The notes under the pieces: generated by a model
Told to the model about the DNA's origin: nothing
Database searches by the model: none
Seen by the model: only the letters and a program-made list of their open reading frames with translations
Program-made: the position numbers and the translations under genes
Assembly: GCF_025146565.1 (NCBI RefSeq)
Contig: NZ_CP102258.1
Span: 744,001 to 808,000 of the forward strand
From: Bacteroides eggerthii
Lineage (GTDB): Bacteria; Bacteroidota; Bacteroidia; Bacteroidales; Bacteroidaceae
Length of the DNA stretch: 64,000 bases
Direction: 5' to 3'
In this document: positions 27,862 to 37,768 of the stretch, one piece after another
Position numbering within the stretch: the stretch's first letter is position 1
Layout: every line of letters starts with the position of its first letter

Positions 27862-28371
27862 ATGAAGGCAATTCACTTTGTTTTTTGTCTGTGTACGGCT
27901 GTCGTGCTCTCCACCTTCAGTAGTCTGGCTGCCGAAGAGGATTTCAAGATATTTCTCCAGAAATTCACATCCAGCGCTTCATTTCAGTATTCACGCATCA
28001 AGTTCCCTTTGAAGTCTCCCATTATCTTGCTGAAAGATGACGGAGAGACGGAGCAGACGTTCCCTTTTACCCGCGATAAATGGGCGTTGCTGGATAGTGA
28101 GACGTTGCGGGAAGGACGTATTACGGAGGAGGAGGGAGGAACTTACATATCCCGCTTTACGCAGGATGGACCTGCCCATAAAGAGTTCGAGGCCGGATAT
28201 GATGAGTCGGAGCCTTCTTTGCGTGTCGTTTTCGACTTGATAGGCGGTAAATGGTACGTCACCGATTGCTATAACGATTGGTACAACTCCGATTTGCCAG
28301 TGAGCGAGCTGGAAGAAACCGTCCGTACGATGCAGGAAGAAAATAAGGCCTTCGAAGAACTTCATCCTTGA
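27862..28371 (+). CDS. DUF4348 secreted protein
   Basis: The 169-residue protein has a signal peptide (MKAIHFVFCLCTAVVLSTFSSLAA, about 24 residues). A single small domain follows, including FLQKFTSSASFQYSRIKFPL and GGKWYVTDCYNDW, as in the Bacteroidota family DUF4348. No catalytic motif is visible and the role is unknown. It has its own promoter: ATTG (27802-27805), 18 bp, TATCTTTG (27824-27831). A hairpin after the stop separates it from the PUL that begins 165 bp downstream, so it is not obviously part of the glycan system. Confidence 0.8.
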   Translation: MKAIHFVFCLCTAVVLSTFSSLAAEEDFKIFLQKFTSSASFQYSRIKFPLKSPIILLKDDGETEQTFPFTRDKWALLDSETLREGRITEEEGGTYISRFTQDGPAHKEFEAGYDESEPSLRVVFDLIGGKWYVTDCYNDWYNSDLPVSELEETVRTMQEENKAFEELHP

Positions 28372-28383
28372 TTTAAAATTGCT

Positions 28384-28424
28384 TTCTTGCAGAATGGTGA
28401 CCGCTGTTCTGTACTTTGCAGGAA
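28384..28424 (+). terminator. Probable terminator after the DUF4348 gene
   Basis: TTCTTGCA (28384-28391) pairs with TGCAGGAA (28417-28424) with one G-U pair, extendable by two pairs. It starts 12 bp after the stop codon. Confidence 0.45.
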
Positions 28425-28452
28425 GGGGTTATGACATTTTTTAGACCTCTTC

Positions 28453-28497
28453 TGTACGATTTATGCCCCTGTTTTTGGTGAAAGAGGGCTTCCTTTG
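28453..28497 (+). promoter_or_regulatory. PUL promoter of the first PL8 lyase with TGTAC element
   Basis: TGTACGATTT at 28453 lies 37 bp before the -7 box TTCCTTTG (28490-28497; one mismatch to TAnnTTTG). No TTTG -33 element is present at the right distance, as expected for an activator-dependent promoter. Two further TGTAC copies lie at 28409 and 28496, 44 and 43 bp away. Confidence 0.55.
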
Positions 28498-28536
28498 TAC
28501 AATGCAAAAGATATAGATAACCTTAAAGAAATAAAC

Positions 28537-31500
28537 ATGATGCAATTTAGTAAATGGACAATGGGAGCAGGAATGCTTCTCGGAACTTTACTGCCGGTAA
28601 ATGCGGAAGCGCAGGTGGTGAAGAGTGAAAGACTGCTTTCTTTTGAAGAACCGCAAGTGCCGGCCTTTATTTCGGGAACAGGCTCCCGACTAGGTATCAG
28701 TGGAGAACATTATAAAGATGGTTTGCATAGTCTGAGTTGGACATTTGATCCGGGTGCTGTGTTGTCTGTCAAGAAAGACCTGAAATTCGAGAAGAAAGAT
28801 CCTACCGGAAAAGATACGTATCTTTCCGCTTTCATCGTATGGGTGTATAATGAGGAGGCTCAAGACAAAAAAATCCGATTTGAATTTCTGAAGGACGGAA
28901 AGAAATGTACTTCTTTCCCGTTTGGTATCAACTTTACCGGTTGGCGTGCGGCATGGGTATGCTATGAACGCGATATGGAAGGCGTGCCCGAAGAGGGAAT
29001 GAACGAGATGCGTGTGATTGCTCCCGATGTCAAAGGTAAGCTATACTTGGATCATATCATACTTGCCAGCAAGGTGGATGCTCGCCAGCAAGCAGCCGAT
29101 GTGCAAGTGCCTTTTGTCAACAAAGGAACCACCAACCACTGGCTTGTCATTTACGAACATTCTTTGTGGAAACCCGATATGGCCTTGACTCCTGTCAGCG
29201 AGCAGCAGAAGCGGGAGGTACAGGAGATAGAGAAACGTTTCAGGGATATGCTCTATACACCTTCCAAATTTACGGATAAAGAGCTGGGCGGCATCCGCAA
29301 GAAATACGATACCTATAAGATCACGTATAAAAATGGGAAGGTTACCGGCTTACCTATTTTTATGGTCAGGCAGGCGGAGGCTTATGAACGTATGATACCT
29401 GATTGGAATAAAGATATGTTTACCCGGTTGGGCATGGAGATGAACGAATACTTCAACCTGATGAAGCGCATCGCCATAGCCTATAACAATGCTTCGGATA
29501 CCGGCGTGAGGGATGAACTGAAACAGAAGTTTCTTGCCATGTACGACCATATTACCGACCAGGGCGTTGCCTATGGCAGCTGCTGGGGCAATATCCACCA
29601 CTACGGTTACAGCATGCGCGGGCTTTTCGTTTCTTACTTCCTGATGAAGGATGTCCTGCGTGAGGCAGGAAAGCTGAAGGATGCCGAACGTACACTGAAC
29701 TGGTATGCCATTACCAACGAGGTGTATCCCAAGCCTACGGAAAACGGTATTGATATAGATACTTTCAATACTAAATTGCAAGGCCGTATTGCCAGTATCC
29801 TGATTATGGAGAACAGCCCGGAGAAGCTGCAATACCTGCGCTCTTTCTCACGCTGGCTGGATTACGGCTGTCGTCCGGCGCCGGGATTGGCGGGGTCTTT
29901 CAAGACGGACGGCGCTTGTTTCCATCACCGCAATAATTATCCCGCCTATGCGGTGGGAGGTCTGGACGGAGCTACGAGCATGATTTATTTGTTGAGCGGA
30001 ACGGAATTTAAACTATCCGAACTGGCGCATGAGACAGTAAAGAACGTGTTGCTCACCATGCGTTTCTATTGCAACCTGAAACAGTGGCCGCTTTCCATGT
30101 CAGGTCGTCATCCCAATGGCAAGGGGGAGTTGGTTCCTATCCAATATGCCACTATGGCTGTTGCCGGCACTCCGGATGGCAAGCAGGCATATGATGCCGA
30201 TATGGCAGCCGCCTACCTGCGTTTAGCGGCTTATACCGGAATGCCCGATAAGGATGCCCCTGATTATCTGCCGAAGGCTTCTGCCCGGCAGGAGTTGAAG
30301 ATGAAGGAGCTGCTTGAAGCGCAGGGTTTCCGTCCTGAGCCCGATCCGCAAGGTAATCTTGCATTGGGTTACGGCTGTGTTTCTGTGCAGCGCCGGGATA
30401 ATTGGATGGCGGTAGTACGTGGACATTCCCGCTATTTGTGGGCTGCCGAACATTATCTGCCCGCCAATTTCTACGGTCGTTATCTGGCACATGGCAGTAT
30501 GCAGATTCTGACAGGAAAACCCGGTGAAATGGTGACTTTTACTACAAGCGGTTGGCAGGAGAATGGTTTTGACTGGAACCGTATTCCGGGCGTGACCAGT
30601 ATTCATCTGCCTTTTGAACAGTTGCGTGCCAAAGTGCTGAACGTGGATACTTTCTCCGGCATGGAGGAAATGCTTTATTCCGACGAGGCTTTTGCCGGCG
30701 GGTTGTCACAGGCGCGTCTGAATGGCAACTTCGGCATGAAGCTGCATGAACATGACAAGTACAACGGTTCGCATCGGGCCCGCAAGTCTTTTCACTTCTT
30801 TGGCGACATGATAGTATGTCTGGGCACAGACATTGAAAATACGAATTCGGAATTTCCTACGGAGACAACCGTTTTTCAGTTGGCAGCCGTAACTCCTGAA
30901 GCCCGTCAATATTGGAATGCCTGCAAAGGCGGCGGACAGACTTATATTGATCCGAACGGGGTGGGGTATTACCTTTCCAAGCACTCTATGGCGGATGCGA
31001 AATATGAAAGGAATTTCCCGCAAGTCACAGTAGGCGAGCGGAGTGCGAAGCCCACCTCGGGTGATTGGGTCTCCTTGACACTGCAACATGGAAAGGCTCC
31101 GGAAGCTGCTTCTTATGAATATGCCGTATTGCCTCATACCGATGCGGCTTCCTTGAAAACATTTGCAAAGAACCCCGCTTATAGAGTTCTCCAGCAGGAT
31201 CGTAACGCCCATATTGTCCATTCTCTGACGGATAATATCACTTCTTACGTATTGTTTGAAACTCCCCGGTCGCTTCCGGCAGATGGTTTGTTGCAGAAGG
31301 CGGACACTTCCTGTTTGGTAATGGTGCGTGAAAATAACGGCAAGCTGTTGCTGACAGTTTCCCAACCGGATCTGGCATTGTACCGCGGTTCGAGCGATGA
31401 GGCTTTTGACAAGGATGGCAAGCGGATTGAACGGAGTATCTATTCTCGGCCATGGATTGATAATGATAGTGGGGAAATACCCGTAACCGTTACTTTGAAA

Positions 31501-31620
31501 GGCTTGTGGCAAGTGGCGGAGACTCCCTATTGCAAGCTTGTTTCAGCAGATAAGAAACAGACCGTACTGCGTTTTACATGCAGGGATGCGGCTAGTTTTG
31601 ATGTGGAATTACGTAAATAA
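28537..31620 (+). CDS. Polysaccharide lyase family 8, chondroitin ABC lyase-like
   Basis: The ATG at 28537 gives 1027 residues and starts the signal peptide ([20 protein letters not shown] then VNAEAQ); a frame opening 42 bp upstream would bury it. The order is an N-terminal beta-sandwich (about 20-200), an alpha/alpha-toroid and C-terminal beta-sheets. Catalytic residues of PL8 are present: His464 and Tyr471 ([10 protein letters not shown]), Arg524 (SGRHPNG) and Glu638 (WAAEHY), matching His501/Tyr508/Arg560/Glu653 of Proteus chondroitinase ABC. It cuts chondroitin or dermatan sulfate and perhaps hyaluronan by beta-elimination, giving 4,5-unsaturated ends. It resembles the B. thetaiotaomicron ABC lyase of its chondroitin PUL. 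A sulfatase gene follows after 22 bp. Confidence 0.92.
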   Translation: MMQFSKWTMGAGMLLGTLLPVNAEAQVVKSERLLSFEEPQVPAFISGTGSRLGISGEHYKDGLHSLSWTFDPGAVLSVKKDLKFEKKDPTGKDTYLSAFIVWVYNEEAQDKKIRFEFLKDGKKCTSFPFGINFTGWRAAWVCYERDMEGVPEEGMNEMRVIAPDVKGKLYLDHIILASKVDARQQAADVQVPFVNKGTTNHWLVIYEHSLWKPDMALTPVSEQQKREVQEIEKRFRDMLYTPSKFTDKELGGIRKKYDTYKITYKNGKVTGLPIFMVRQAEAYERMIPDWNKDMFTRLGMEMNEYFNLMKRIAIAYNNASDTGVRDELKQKFLAMYDHITDQGVAYGSCWGNIHHYGYSMRGLFVSYFLMKDVLREAGKLKDAERTLNWYAITNEVYPKPTENGIDIDTFNTKLQGRIASILIMENSPEKLQYLRSFSRWLDYGCRPAPGLAGSFKTDGACFHHRNNYPAYAVGGLDGATSMIYLLSGTEFKLSELAHETVKNVLLTMRFYCNLKQWPLSMSGRHPNGKGELVPIQYATMAVAGTPDGKQAYDADMAAAYLRLAAYTGMPDKDAPDYLPKASARQELKMKELLEAQGFRPEPDPQGNLALGYGCVSVQRRDNWMAVVRGHSRYLWAAEHYLPANFYGRYLAHGSMQILTGKPGEMVTFTTSGWQENGFDWNRIPGVTSIHLPFEQLRAKVLNVDTFSGMEEMLYSDEAFAGGLSQARLNGNFGMKLHEHDKYNGSHRARKSFHFFGDMIVCLGTDIENTNSEFPTETTVFQLAAVTPEARQYWNACKGGGQTYIDPNGVGYYLSKHSMADAKYERNFPQVTVGERSAKPTSGDWVSLTLQHGKAPEAASYEYAVLPHTDAASLKTFAKNPAYRVLQQDRNAHIVHSLTDNITSYVLFETPRSLPADGLLQKADTSCLVMVRENNGKLLLTVSQPDLALYRGSSDEAFDKDGKRIERSIYSRPWIDNDSGEIPVTVTLKGLWQVAETPYCKLVSADKKQTVLRFTCRDAASFDVELRK

Positions 31621-31642
31621 ACTTTTATAGGAGATTTTTACT

Positions 31643-33001
31643 ATGATAGAATTAAAGAATATCATGTTGTTTGCAACAGCTTTTGCCCCTTCATTGACGG
31701 GGGCAAAGGAGTTGCCGAATATCATTTATATCGTAACCGACCAGCAGACTGCTTCTGCCATGAGTTGCATGGGGAATGCGGATTTGCATACACCCAATAT
31801 GGACCGTCTGGCACAGTCGGGTGTCTTGTTTAGGAATGCCTATTGTTCTGCTCCTTTGAGCGGACCTTCCAGGGCGTCCATGTTTACGGGATATACCTCC
31901 CACGAGGTTGGCCTTGCACGCAATAATGTGCCTATGGCCGATTCGTTGCGCACTGCTAGTTTGGGCTGGTTGGTGCAAAATGCTGGCTATGAATGTGCCT
32001 ACGCCGGGAAGTGGCATGTGCATACGCCGTCCATGCCTGATAAGGAATTTGGATTTTCTGCCATTTATCCGCATAATGACAACGGACTGGCGGAGGTTTC
32101 TGTCGCTTTCCTTGACCGGAAACATTCCAAACCTTTCTTTCTTGTGGTGGGCTTTGACAATCCTCACAATATATGCGAATATGCCCGTAGCCAGAATCTG
32201 CCGTTTGGCAATCTGCCCGAACTCTCTCAAGATGAGTGGCCCGGACTGCCTTCCAACTTTGCCCGTAATCCTTATGATGCCGATGTGATAGACTATGAGC
32301 AGGCTTTGAATTACTCGGCTTATCCCACCCGCCATTATTCACCTGATGACTGGCGTCGTTACCGTAGTCTTTATTTTCGGTTAGTAGAGAAGGTGGATGC
32401 CGAAATCGGTAAGATTGTCGATGCCATTGACAGGCGGAATTTATGGAGGAATACAGTTGTTATCTTTACGAGCGACCATGGTGACGGAGTAGGAGCGCAC
32501 CATTGGAATCAGAAATCGGCCCTATACGAAGAAGTAGTGAATGTTCCTCTGATAGTAACCCTTCCCAGAAAGAAGAATGCCGGTAAGGAAATGCCTCAGC
32601 TCATTAACGCAGGTGTTGATTTTTTCGCTTCCGTATGTGACTGGGCAGGTATTCCCCTTCCCGGAGGCTTGCATGGCGTTTCTTTTAAGGCTTTGGTGGA
32701 AAATGCGGATCCGGAACAGATGCACCAGCCTTATGTCGTTACTGAAACGACATTTGACAAAGGTGTTACACGTGGCTGGGCTTTGCGTACCCCGCATTAT
32801 AAGTATGTATTATATGATAAGGGGCTTTATCGTGAACAGCTTTATGACATGGAAAAGGATCGTGGCGAGATGCGGAATTTGGCCATAGAGAAGAAGTATC
32901 AGGAGATACTTGCACAGCATCGTGCTTATCTGAGTGAATGGATGAAATTACATCATGTAGTTCAGATACGTCCTGAGGTGCACCTGATTCCAGGTATGTA
33001 A
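31643..33001 (+). CDS. Ser-type S1 sulfatase in operon with PL8
   Basis: The 452-residue protein has a signal peptide (MIELKNIMLFATAFAPSLTGA) and the S1 sulfatase fold. Metal ligands appear in IIYIVTDQQ and FTSDHGDGVGAHH. The modification motif is SGPSRASMFTG, in which Ser is converted to formylglycine, so it needs a radical-SAM maturase (anSME). The GKWHV motif carries the usual Lys/His pair. An unusually good Shine-Dalgarno sequence (TAGGAG, 31628-31633) precedes the ATG. It is probably a chondroitin/dermatan or hexuronate sulfatase, judged from its place behind a PL8 gene; the sulfate position cleaved cannot be read. It ends 17 bp from the converging second PL8 gene. Confidence 0.88.
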   Translation: MIELKNIMLFATAFAPSLTGAKELPNIIYIVTDQQTASAMSCMGNADLHTPNMDRLAQSGVLFRNAYCSAPLSGPSRASMFTGYTSHEVGLARNNVPMADSLRTASLGWLVQNAGYECAYAGKWHVHTPSMPDKEFGFSAIYPHNDNGLAEVSVAFLDRKHSKPFFLVVGFDNPHNICEYARSQNLPFGNLPELSQDEWPGLPSNFARNPYDADVIDYEQALNYSAYPTRHYSPDDWRRYRSLYFRLVEKVDAEIGKIVDAIDRRNLWRNTVVIFTSDHGDGVGAHHWNQKSALYEEVVNVPLIVTLPRKKNAGKEMPQLINAGVDFFASVCDWAGIPLPGGLHGVSFKALVENADPEQMHQPYVVTETTFDKGVTRGWALRTPHYKYVLYDKGLYREQLYDMEKDRGEMRNLAIEKKYQEILAQHRAYLSEWMKLHHVVQIRPEVHLIPGM

Positions 33002-33018
33002 ATTCATCCATTAAAGAT

Positions 33019-35901
33019 TTATTCACGTGATAATGTGAATTCTACGGGTTGCCCATGTTGGCAAGTTACAATGAGAACAGTTTCTGTCTGATTGGAATGT
33101 ACGGTTATTTTGTTATTGGGAGCTGTACTTCTCCATTTCCCTTTAAGAATTAATTTCTTTTCAATCGGACGGCTGGGCTCTTTGGTCGTGTAGGTTTTCT
33201 CGGATATATTCAAGTTCGGATCGCATACACTGAGTAAAAGTTTGGAGCCTGCCTGCTTTTGCATTACCATTGTTTCTGCCGGGATGGAGAGGAATATCTC
33301 ATCTTTTGCAGGAGAGTAAGCCTCAAAAGCTGCATAGGCGGTAATACCGGTTTGATTGTCGGCGACCACGTGGGCAGTATCATCTTTATGGAGGATCCGG
33401 TAGGGTGCTTTCCGACGGACTGCTTTCAACTCTTTAGGTGTGGGCTGTACCAGTACCATGTATTCGTATTGGGCATTTTGCGGTGATACTCCATGATTGA
33501 TATAGGCAGAGGCAAAGGTTCCCTGTGTTTCAGTGCGGTTTTTTTCGTGTCGCGATACTTGGTGAGCAATTTGTATCTGCACGTCGTTGCCGTTGATAAA
33601 ATAATAATTATTATATCCGTCCTGAATATAATGGCGTTTTTTGTCATCTAATGTCTGGTGAAAGGCCTCGTTTCTCAGCTTTCCGTCCACATGAATGTCG
33701 GTTTTCCCTTTTTGGAATGTACTTTGAAAAAGAGTTGTTTCGGTTGGAAAAGATGCATTGCTGTTACTGATACCTGTGCCTAGGCATATCATACGGTTAT
33801 CAAAGCAAAAGACTGATTTGCGGGCAACGAAATCCGGAGTAAAGTTTTTCAGGTTGCGTTCCATTAGCTTCATGGCGAACATACCGTTTTTCCCTTCCAA
33901 TGCACTGCTGCCGGAGAAGTTTTCTTTGGAGTGGGCCATTGTGGTTCCGGGTAGCGGGCTGTCCAATAGTTCGAATGGTAAATGTATGGTGGTTGTTCCA
34001 GGCAGACGATTCCAATCCCACCCGTTTTCATCATAGCCGCTGGCTATGCGCGAGGGATATCCCATGATTTGGACGGAACCATAACTTTGGTAACGTCCGT
34101 ACCGGTTGTCTTTTTTATAGATCTCGGCTCCCCATACGTCGGTAGTATATCCTTTTAAGGTCACCATCCAGTCGTTACGACGGAAGATTCCTGTCGAACC
34201 GTAATTGTATACAAAAAAGCCTTGTGGAGCTTTTGCAGGGGTAATACCTTTCTTTTTAAAATATTCTGCTTCCGGAGTATCCTTGTCGCAAAGTCTCAGA
34301 TAGTCGGCTGCCAAATGGTGGTCGAATGTATTGCCTTCTCCCGATAAATCGCCGGAAAGGGCAAGGTAGGCAAATGCTTTTACGTCATCATCTTTCATGC
34401 CACCTCCGAAAGGGTGTCTTCCACTGATGCCGATGCCCCATTCGCGACTGTTGGAGTAGTTGCGCATAGATATAAAAGCGGATTTTAAGACTTGGCGTGC
34501 TTCCTGAGTAGGAACGTATTGGGTGTGGCTGGTGAGTGCGATGAACTGTCCCACCATGGCAAGCACTCCGGTAGTATAGGCCGGGTAGAATCCTCCATGA
34601 TGGAAAGTTGTTCCGTCCACTTTGATTCCTCCTATTGTGCCCGGGCTGTATTGCAAAGAGCCGCTCAACCATCTTGAAAGTCCTGTTAGGGCGCGTGCCC
34701 TTTCTCTTTCGTCCACAAACATAAGAGCAGATATGGTTTTGGGCATTAGCAAAGTATGCCAGCTGTCTAAAAGCTCGTCCCGACCATATTGATAAGGTAT
34801 TCTTGTTTCTTGCAGTGCAGACCAGAAAATGAGTGCAGAAAGAATGTTGTCCCTATTGGGAGCTTTCCAAATGGCATCACGCATCAGCCATGCTGTGGTA
34901 TATATTTTCCTGATCTGATAACCATAGTGATGGTTGGTCCCCATGCCGCTGCCAAAGGCAAAACCTTGATTGATGGCATAATCCCAGACAAGGAAGTAAT
35001 TCTTCATGGATTGGGCGGAGTGATTGTAGCAGGCGTCGTATGCAAATCCTGATAGCATATCTTCCAGATCATTTAAGGAGATTTCTCCTTTTTGGCGGTT
35101 TAGCTCATCGGGGGCGACAATAGGAGCGCCGGTGAAACCATTTCCGGATGGGCGGATAGCAGCTGTTTTGAATGTATTATAGGCTTTTGACACATCTTTT
35201 CGAGGCGCTTTTTTAATGTCAAGCGCCTCGGTAAGTCGCGCTTCTATGGTAGCCAGCTCTTGTTTTTCGGTTGTGGTCAGTGCTTTGCTCAAAGGTAGGT
35301 CGTATCGGTATTGTTCCCACTGCCAGACACGACACCAATGCCATAGATCGCGATAAGTAAGCGAGTTGTTGGTCGGCATTTGTAAATCCGGAGTAGTGCG
35401 GTCATTAATTTTCTGTACCGGGAAGGTCAGACGGTCTAAAAAGATACGTCCTGTGCGGTTGGGAGCAACGATGCGATATCCGGCTATTTCTTTTTCTTTT
35501 TTATCTCCCTGCATGTATTTGAAGCTTATCCAGCAGGCACGCCATCCGGCAGAATACAGCCGGAAGCCAAAATGGTAGGAAACGTGTCCCGTAGGAGAAT
35601 AAAACTCAAAACGCAAGGTGTCTTGCTGAGGCTCTTCATTGTAAATCCATAAAGTAATTCCATTGTCGTCATTCAAGGTAAAGACAGATTCGGACGGAAT
35701 GTTTAATATACTGTTTGGGGAGAAGTTCCATTCCAGGCTTTTATTACCCTCCTTATAGTATAATGAAGATAAAGCTAACTCTTGTCCATTGGAACTCTTG
35801 AAGTTTTGGGGAACTTCTTTTTCAAAGCCTGTAAGTTGTGCAACAGCAGGCGAACTGAAGTAGAGTAAGATTAGAAATAGTAGAACGTTTTTCTGCGTCA
35901 T
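33019..35901 (-). CDS. Second polysaccharide lyase family 8 protein
   Basis: The ATG at 35901 gives 960 residues (a TTG three codons upstream is rejected). The signal peptide is MTQKNVLLFLILLYFSSPAV then AQ. Domain order and motifs follow the first lyase: FHHGGFYPAY (His and Tyr), SGRHPFGGG (Arg) and WGAEIYKKDNRYGRY (Glu), so all four PL8 catalytic residues are present. Similarity to the first copy is clear in many places (for example WNRLPGTTTIHLPFE against [15 protein letters not shown]), but the sequences have diverged well apart. This suggests a different bond or sulfation preference, such as AC against ABC type or exo against endo. It has its own promoter with a TGTAC element (35941-35984) and forms a single-gene unit. 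Confidence 0.9.
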   Translation of the reverse strand: MTQKNVLLFLILLYFSSPAVAQLTGFEKEVPQNFKSSNGQELALSSLYYKEGNKSLEWNFSPNSILNIPSESVFTLNDDNGITLWIYNEEPQQDTLRFEFYSPTGHVSYHFGFRLYSAGWRACWISFKYMQGDKKEKEIAGYRIVAPNRTGRIFLDRLTFPVQKINDRTTPDLQMPTNNSLTYRDLWHWCRVWQWEQYRYDLPLSKALTTTEKQELATIEARLTEALDIKKAPRKDVSKAYNTFKTAAIRPSGNGFTGAPIVAPDELNRQKGEISLNDLEDMLSGFAYDACYNHSAQSMKNYFLVWDYAINQGFAFGSGMGTNHHYGYQIRKIYTTAWLMRDAIWKAPNRDNILSALIFWSALQETRIPYQYGRDELLDSWHTLLMPKTISALMFVDERERARALTGLSRWLSGSLQYSPGTIGGIKVDGTTFHHGGFYPAYTTGVLAMVGQFIALTSHTQYVPTQEARQVLKSAFISMRNYSNSREWGIGISGRHPFGGGMKDDDVKAFAYLALSGDLSGEGNTFDHHLAADYLRLCDKDTPEAEYFKKKGITPAKAPQGFFVYNYGSTGIFRRNDWMVTLKGYTTDVWGAEIYKKDNRYGRYQSYGSVQIMGYPSRIASGYDENGWDWNRLPGTTTIHLPFELLDSPLPGTTMAHSKENFSGSSALEGKNGMFAMKLMERNLKNFTPDFVARKSVFCFDNRMICLGTGISNSNASFPTETTLFQSTFQKGKTDIHVDGKLRNEAFHQTLDDKKRHYIQDGYNNYYFINGNDVQIQIAHQVSRHEKNRTETQGTFASAYINHGVSPQNAQYEYMVLVQPTPKELKAVRRKAPYRILHKDDTAHVVADNQTGITAYAAFEAYSPAKDEIFLSIPAETMVMQKQAGSKLLLSVCDPNLNISEKTYTTKEPSRPIEKKLILKGKWRSTAPNNKITVHSNQTETVLIVTCQHGQPVEFTLSRE

Positions 35902-35940
35902 AGCTATCAAAATAATTTAAGGTGATTAATTTATATATTG

Positions 35941-35984
35941 CAAAACTACGGAATATTGCTCTTATTATGTGTGCAGATTGTACA
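35941..35984 (-). promoter_or_regulatory. PUL promoter of the second PL8 lyase with TGTAC element
   Basis: On the reverse strand TGTACAATCT starts at 35984 and lies 36 bp before the -7 box TAGTTTTG (35948-35941). No -33 TTTG is seen at the normal spacing. The element sits in the palindrome TTGTACAA. Confidence 0.6.
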
Positions 35985-36017
35985 AAACAGGTAGATAAAT
36001 CATTCATTCGGGCAGAA

Positions 36018-36054
36018 AAAGAGGAGAGGAACCTTGCGGGTTACTCTCCTCTTT
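36018..36054 (-). terminator. Intrinsic terminator of the susCD unit
   Basis: AAAGAGGAGAG (36018-36028) pairs perfectly with CTCTCCTCTTT (36044-36054). On the reverse strand the stem is followed by a T-run (TTTTTCTGCC). It lies 67 bp after the SusD stop and separates susCD from the PL8 gene downstream. Confidence 0.85.
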
Positions 36055-36121
36055 AAAATAAAATTGATTAAGGTCTATTTTACTATTGATAAGAGACGGT
36101 AAGGTTAGAAGTCTTGCGGCT

Positions 36122-37741
36122 TTATTTCCACCATTTGTTTTGTTCCAGTTTGGTGTTTACAGACAGTTCCTTATTGGGGATAGGATAGAACTGATGTTTT
36201 TCTTCTGTTTTGGCCGCAACAGTACCGGCAAAGTTGTATTTACCACCGGTCTTATCTGCTTTGACATCACTTTGAGACTGTGAGTTCCAGCGTTTGTCGG
36301 CCGCTGCTGCTCCTAATACGTTCTGCATTCTGTCAGTGTATATGCCCCAGCGCACCAAATCGAACTTGCGGATAGACTCAAAACAGAGTTCGCGTGCACG
36401 TTCATCGCGCACCTCCTGTTGGAACTGATCATAAGAGAGGTTTTTCACTTCGGGGATGCCTGCACGTTTGCGTACAAGATTTAGGGCTGTATAAGCCAAG
36501 TCTGTGGGTTGTTTGTTTACTTCGTTCTCAGCCTCTGCCAGCATCAGCAAGACGTCAGCATAGCGTAGAATCGGATAGTTTTCGGGAGTCCAGTTTTTAT
36601 TTTTGGCTTCGGCTGTTTCCCATTCGCGGCGGAACTTTCCGCAACGGCGCATGGTAATTTCATGTTTTTTCCATTTCACTTGTGCATCTTTTGCATTCAG
36701 GTAATAAGGTGCCATGGAAAGGTCACGACGTTTATCTGTGCTATTTTTCTCGAATAAGTCCCAAAGTACCAGTGTGCCTGCGTAGAAAGCGTAGGTATAA
36801 CCTTTACCTGACGCTTCACCGTTTCTTTGCGCGTTACCGATGGTATTGCCAATACGGCTTTCTGTATAGTTATTGTCCAGACGGGTTCCTATAAATTCCA
36901 CTTCCCAGATGGATTCGTTATACTGGGTGTCATACTTATCCGTAGCCATACATTTCCACATGGCATATACATCGGGATTCAAATCATGTTTTTTGGATTT
37001 ATAGACTTCGTTGGCATATTGGGCTGCTTTTTTGTAGAAAGCCTCTCCGCCATTGGACGGTGCTCCTGCCCGCCATAAGCACACACGTGCCAGAATACCA
37101 TATACGGTGTTCTCTTTTACGTGAGAAGGACTTTTATCATATTCTTTATTGTCAACTAAAGAAAGGCAGTCTTCCATTTCCTCAATAATCCAGTCTAAGG
37201 CTTCAGCGTGGGGGGTGGCCGGTATGCTGGCAGCATTAATGTCGTCTAAAGACTGCTTGCGGATAGGAACTTCATAGAAAGCTTGTACCAGCAGGAAATG
37301 ATAATAGGCTCGGAGGAATTTTGCTTCACCTTTAATCCTGTTTTTTATAGGTTCATCCATCTCTGCTTTATCGATATTTTCAAGCAGGCCGTTGGCATTT
37401 TTAATTCCGGTATATAATTGCGCCCAGATATCCCAGATCTCTTTGGTGCTGCTGGTATAGTCATTTGCCCATAGTTTTCCGGAAAAATTGGAGTTACGGG
37501 TGTAGTAGCTTAGGTCATCAATATTCGTCATTTCTGTTGAATAGAAATTTCCATAAAGGATATTGGTGGCCATTGGATAGTATACGGCAGCAAGTGCCAT
37601 TGTACATTCAGACTCGTTTCTGTAGAATGTAGTGGGAGAAACAAAGTCGAAAGGTTCGGTTTCGAGGAAGTCGCATGAAGTCATAGAGAATACTCCAATG
37701 ATGACAAGGGCTTTTCTGAGGATATTATAGAATTTTTCCAT
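36122..37741 (-). CDS. SusD-like surface glycan-binding lipoprotein
   Basis: The 539-residue protein has a lipoprotein signal with Cys23 (VFSMTSCDFLETEP) and the RagB/SusD fold: helical N-terminal TPR part (PTTFYRNESECTMALAAVYY), EAKFLRAYYHFLLVQAF, and the C-terminal YPILRYADVLLMLAEA and RKRAGIPEV blocks. It caps the SusC transporter at the cell surface and binds the imported oligosaccharide. It follows susC by 27 bp. In this PUL the ligand is presumably a chondroitin- or hyaluronan-type glycosaminoglycan, inferred from the lyases and GH88. Confidence 0.95.
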   Translation of the reverse strand: MEKFYNILRKALVIIGVFSMTSCDFLETEPFDFVSPTTFYRNESECTMALAAVYYPMATNILYGNFYSTEMTNIDDLSYYTRNSNFSGKLWANDYTSSTKEIWDIWAQLYTGIKNANGLLENIDKAEMDEPIKNRIKGEAKFLRAYYHFLLVQAFYEVPIRKQSLDDINAASIPATPHAEALDWIIEEMEDCLSLVDNKEYDKSPSHVKENTVYGILARVCLWRAGAPSNGGEAFYKKAAQYANEVYKSKKHDLNPDVYAMWKCMATDKYDTQYNESIWEVEFIGTRLDNNYTESRIGNTIGNAQRNGEASGKGYTYAFYAGTLVLWDLFEKNSTDKRRDLSMAPYYLNAKDAQVKWKKHEITMRRCGKFRREWETAEAKNKNWTPENYPILRYADVLLMLAEAENEVNKQPTDLAYTALNLVRKRAGIPEVKNLSYDQFQQEVRDERARELCFESIRKFDLVRWGIYTDRMQNVLGAAAADKRWNSQSQSDVKADKTGGKYNFAGTVAAKTEEKHQFYPIPNKELSVNTKLEQNKWWK

Positions 37742-37768
37742 AATTGCTTTTGTTTTATACGTTTGTAA

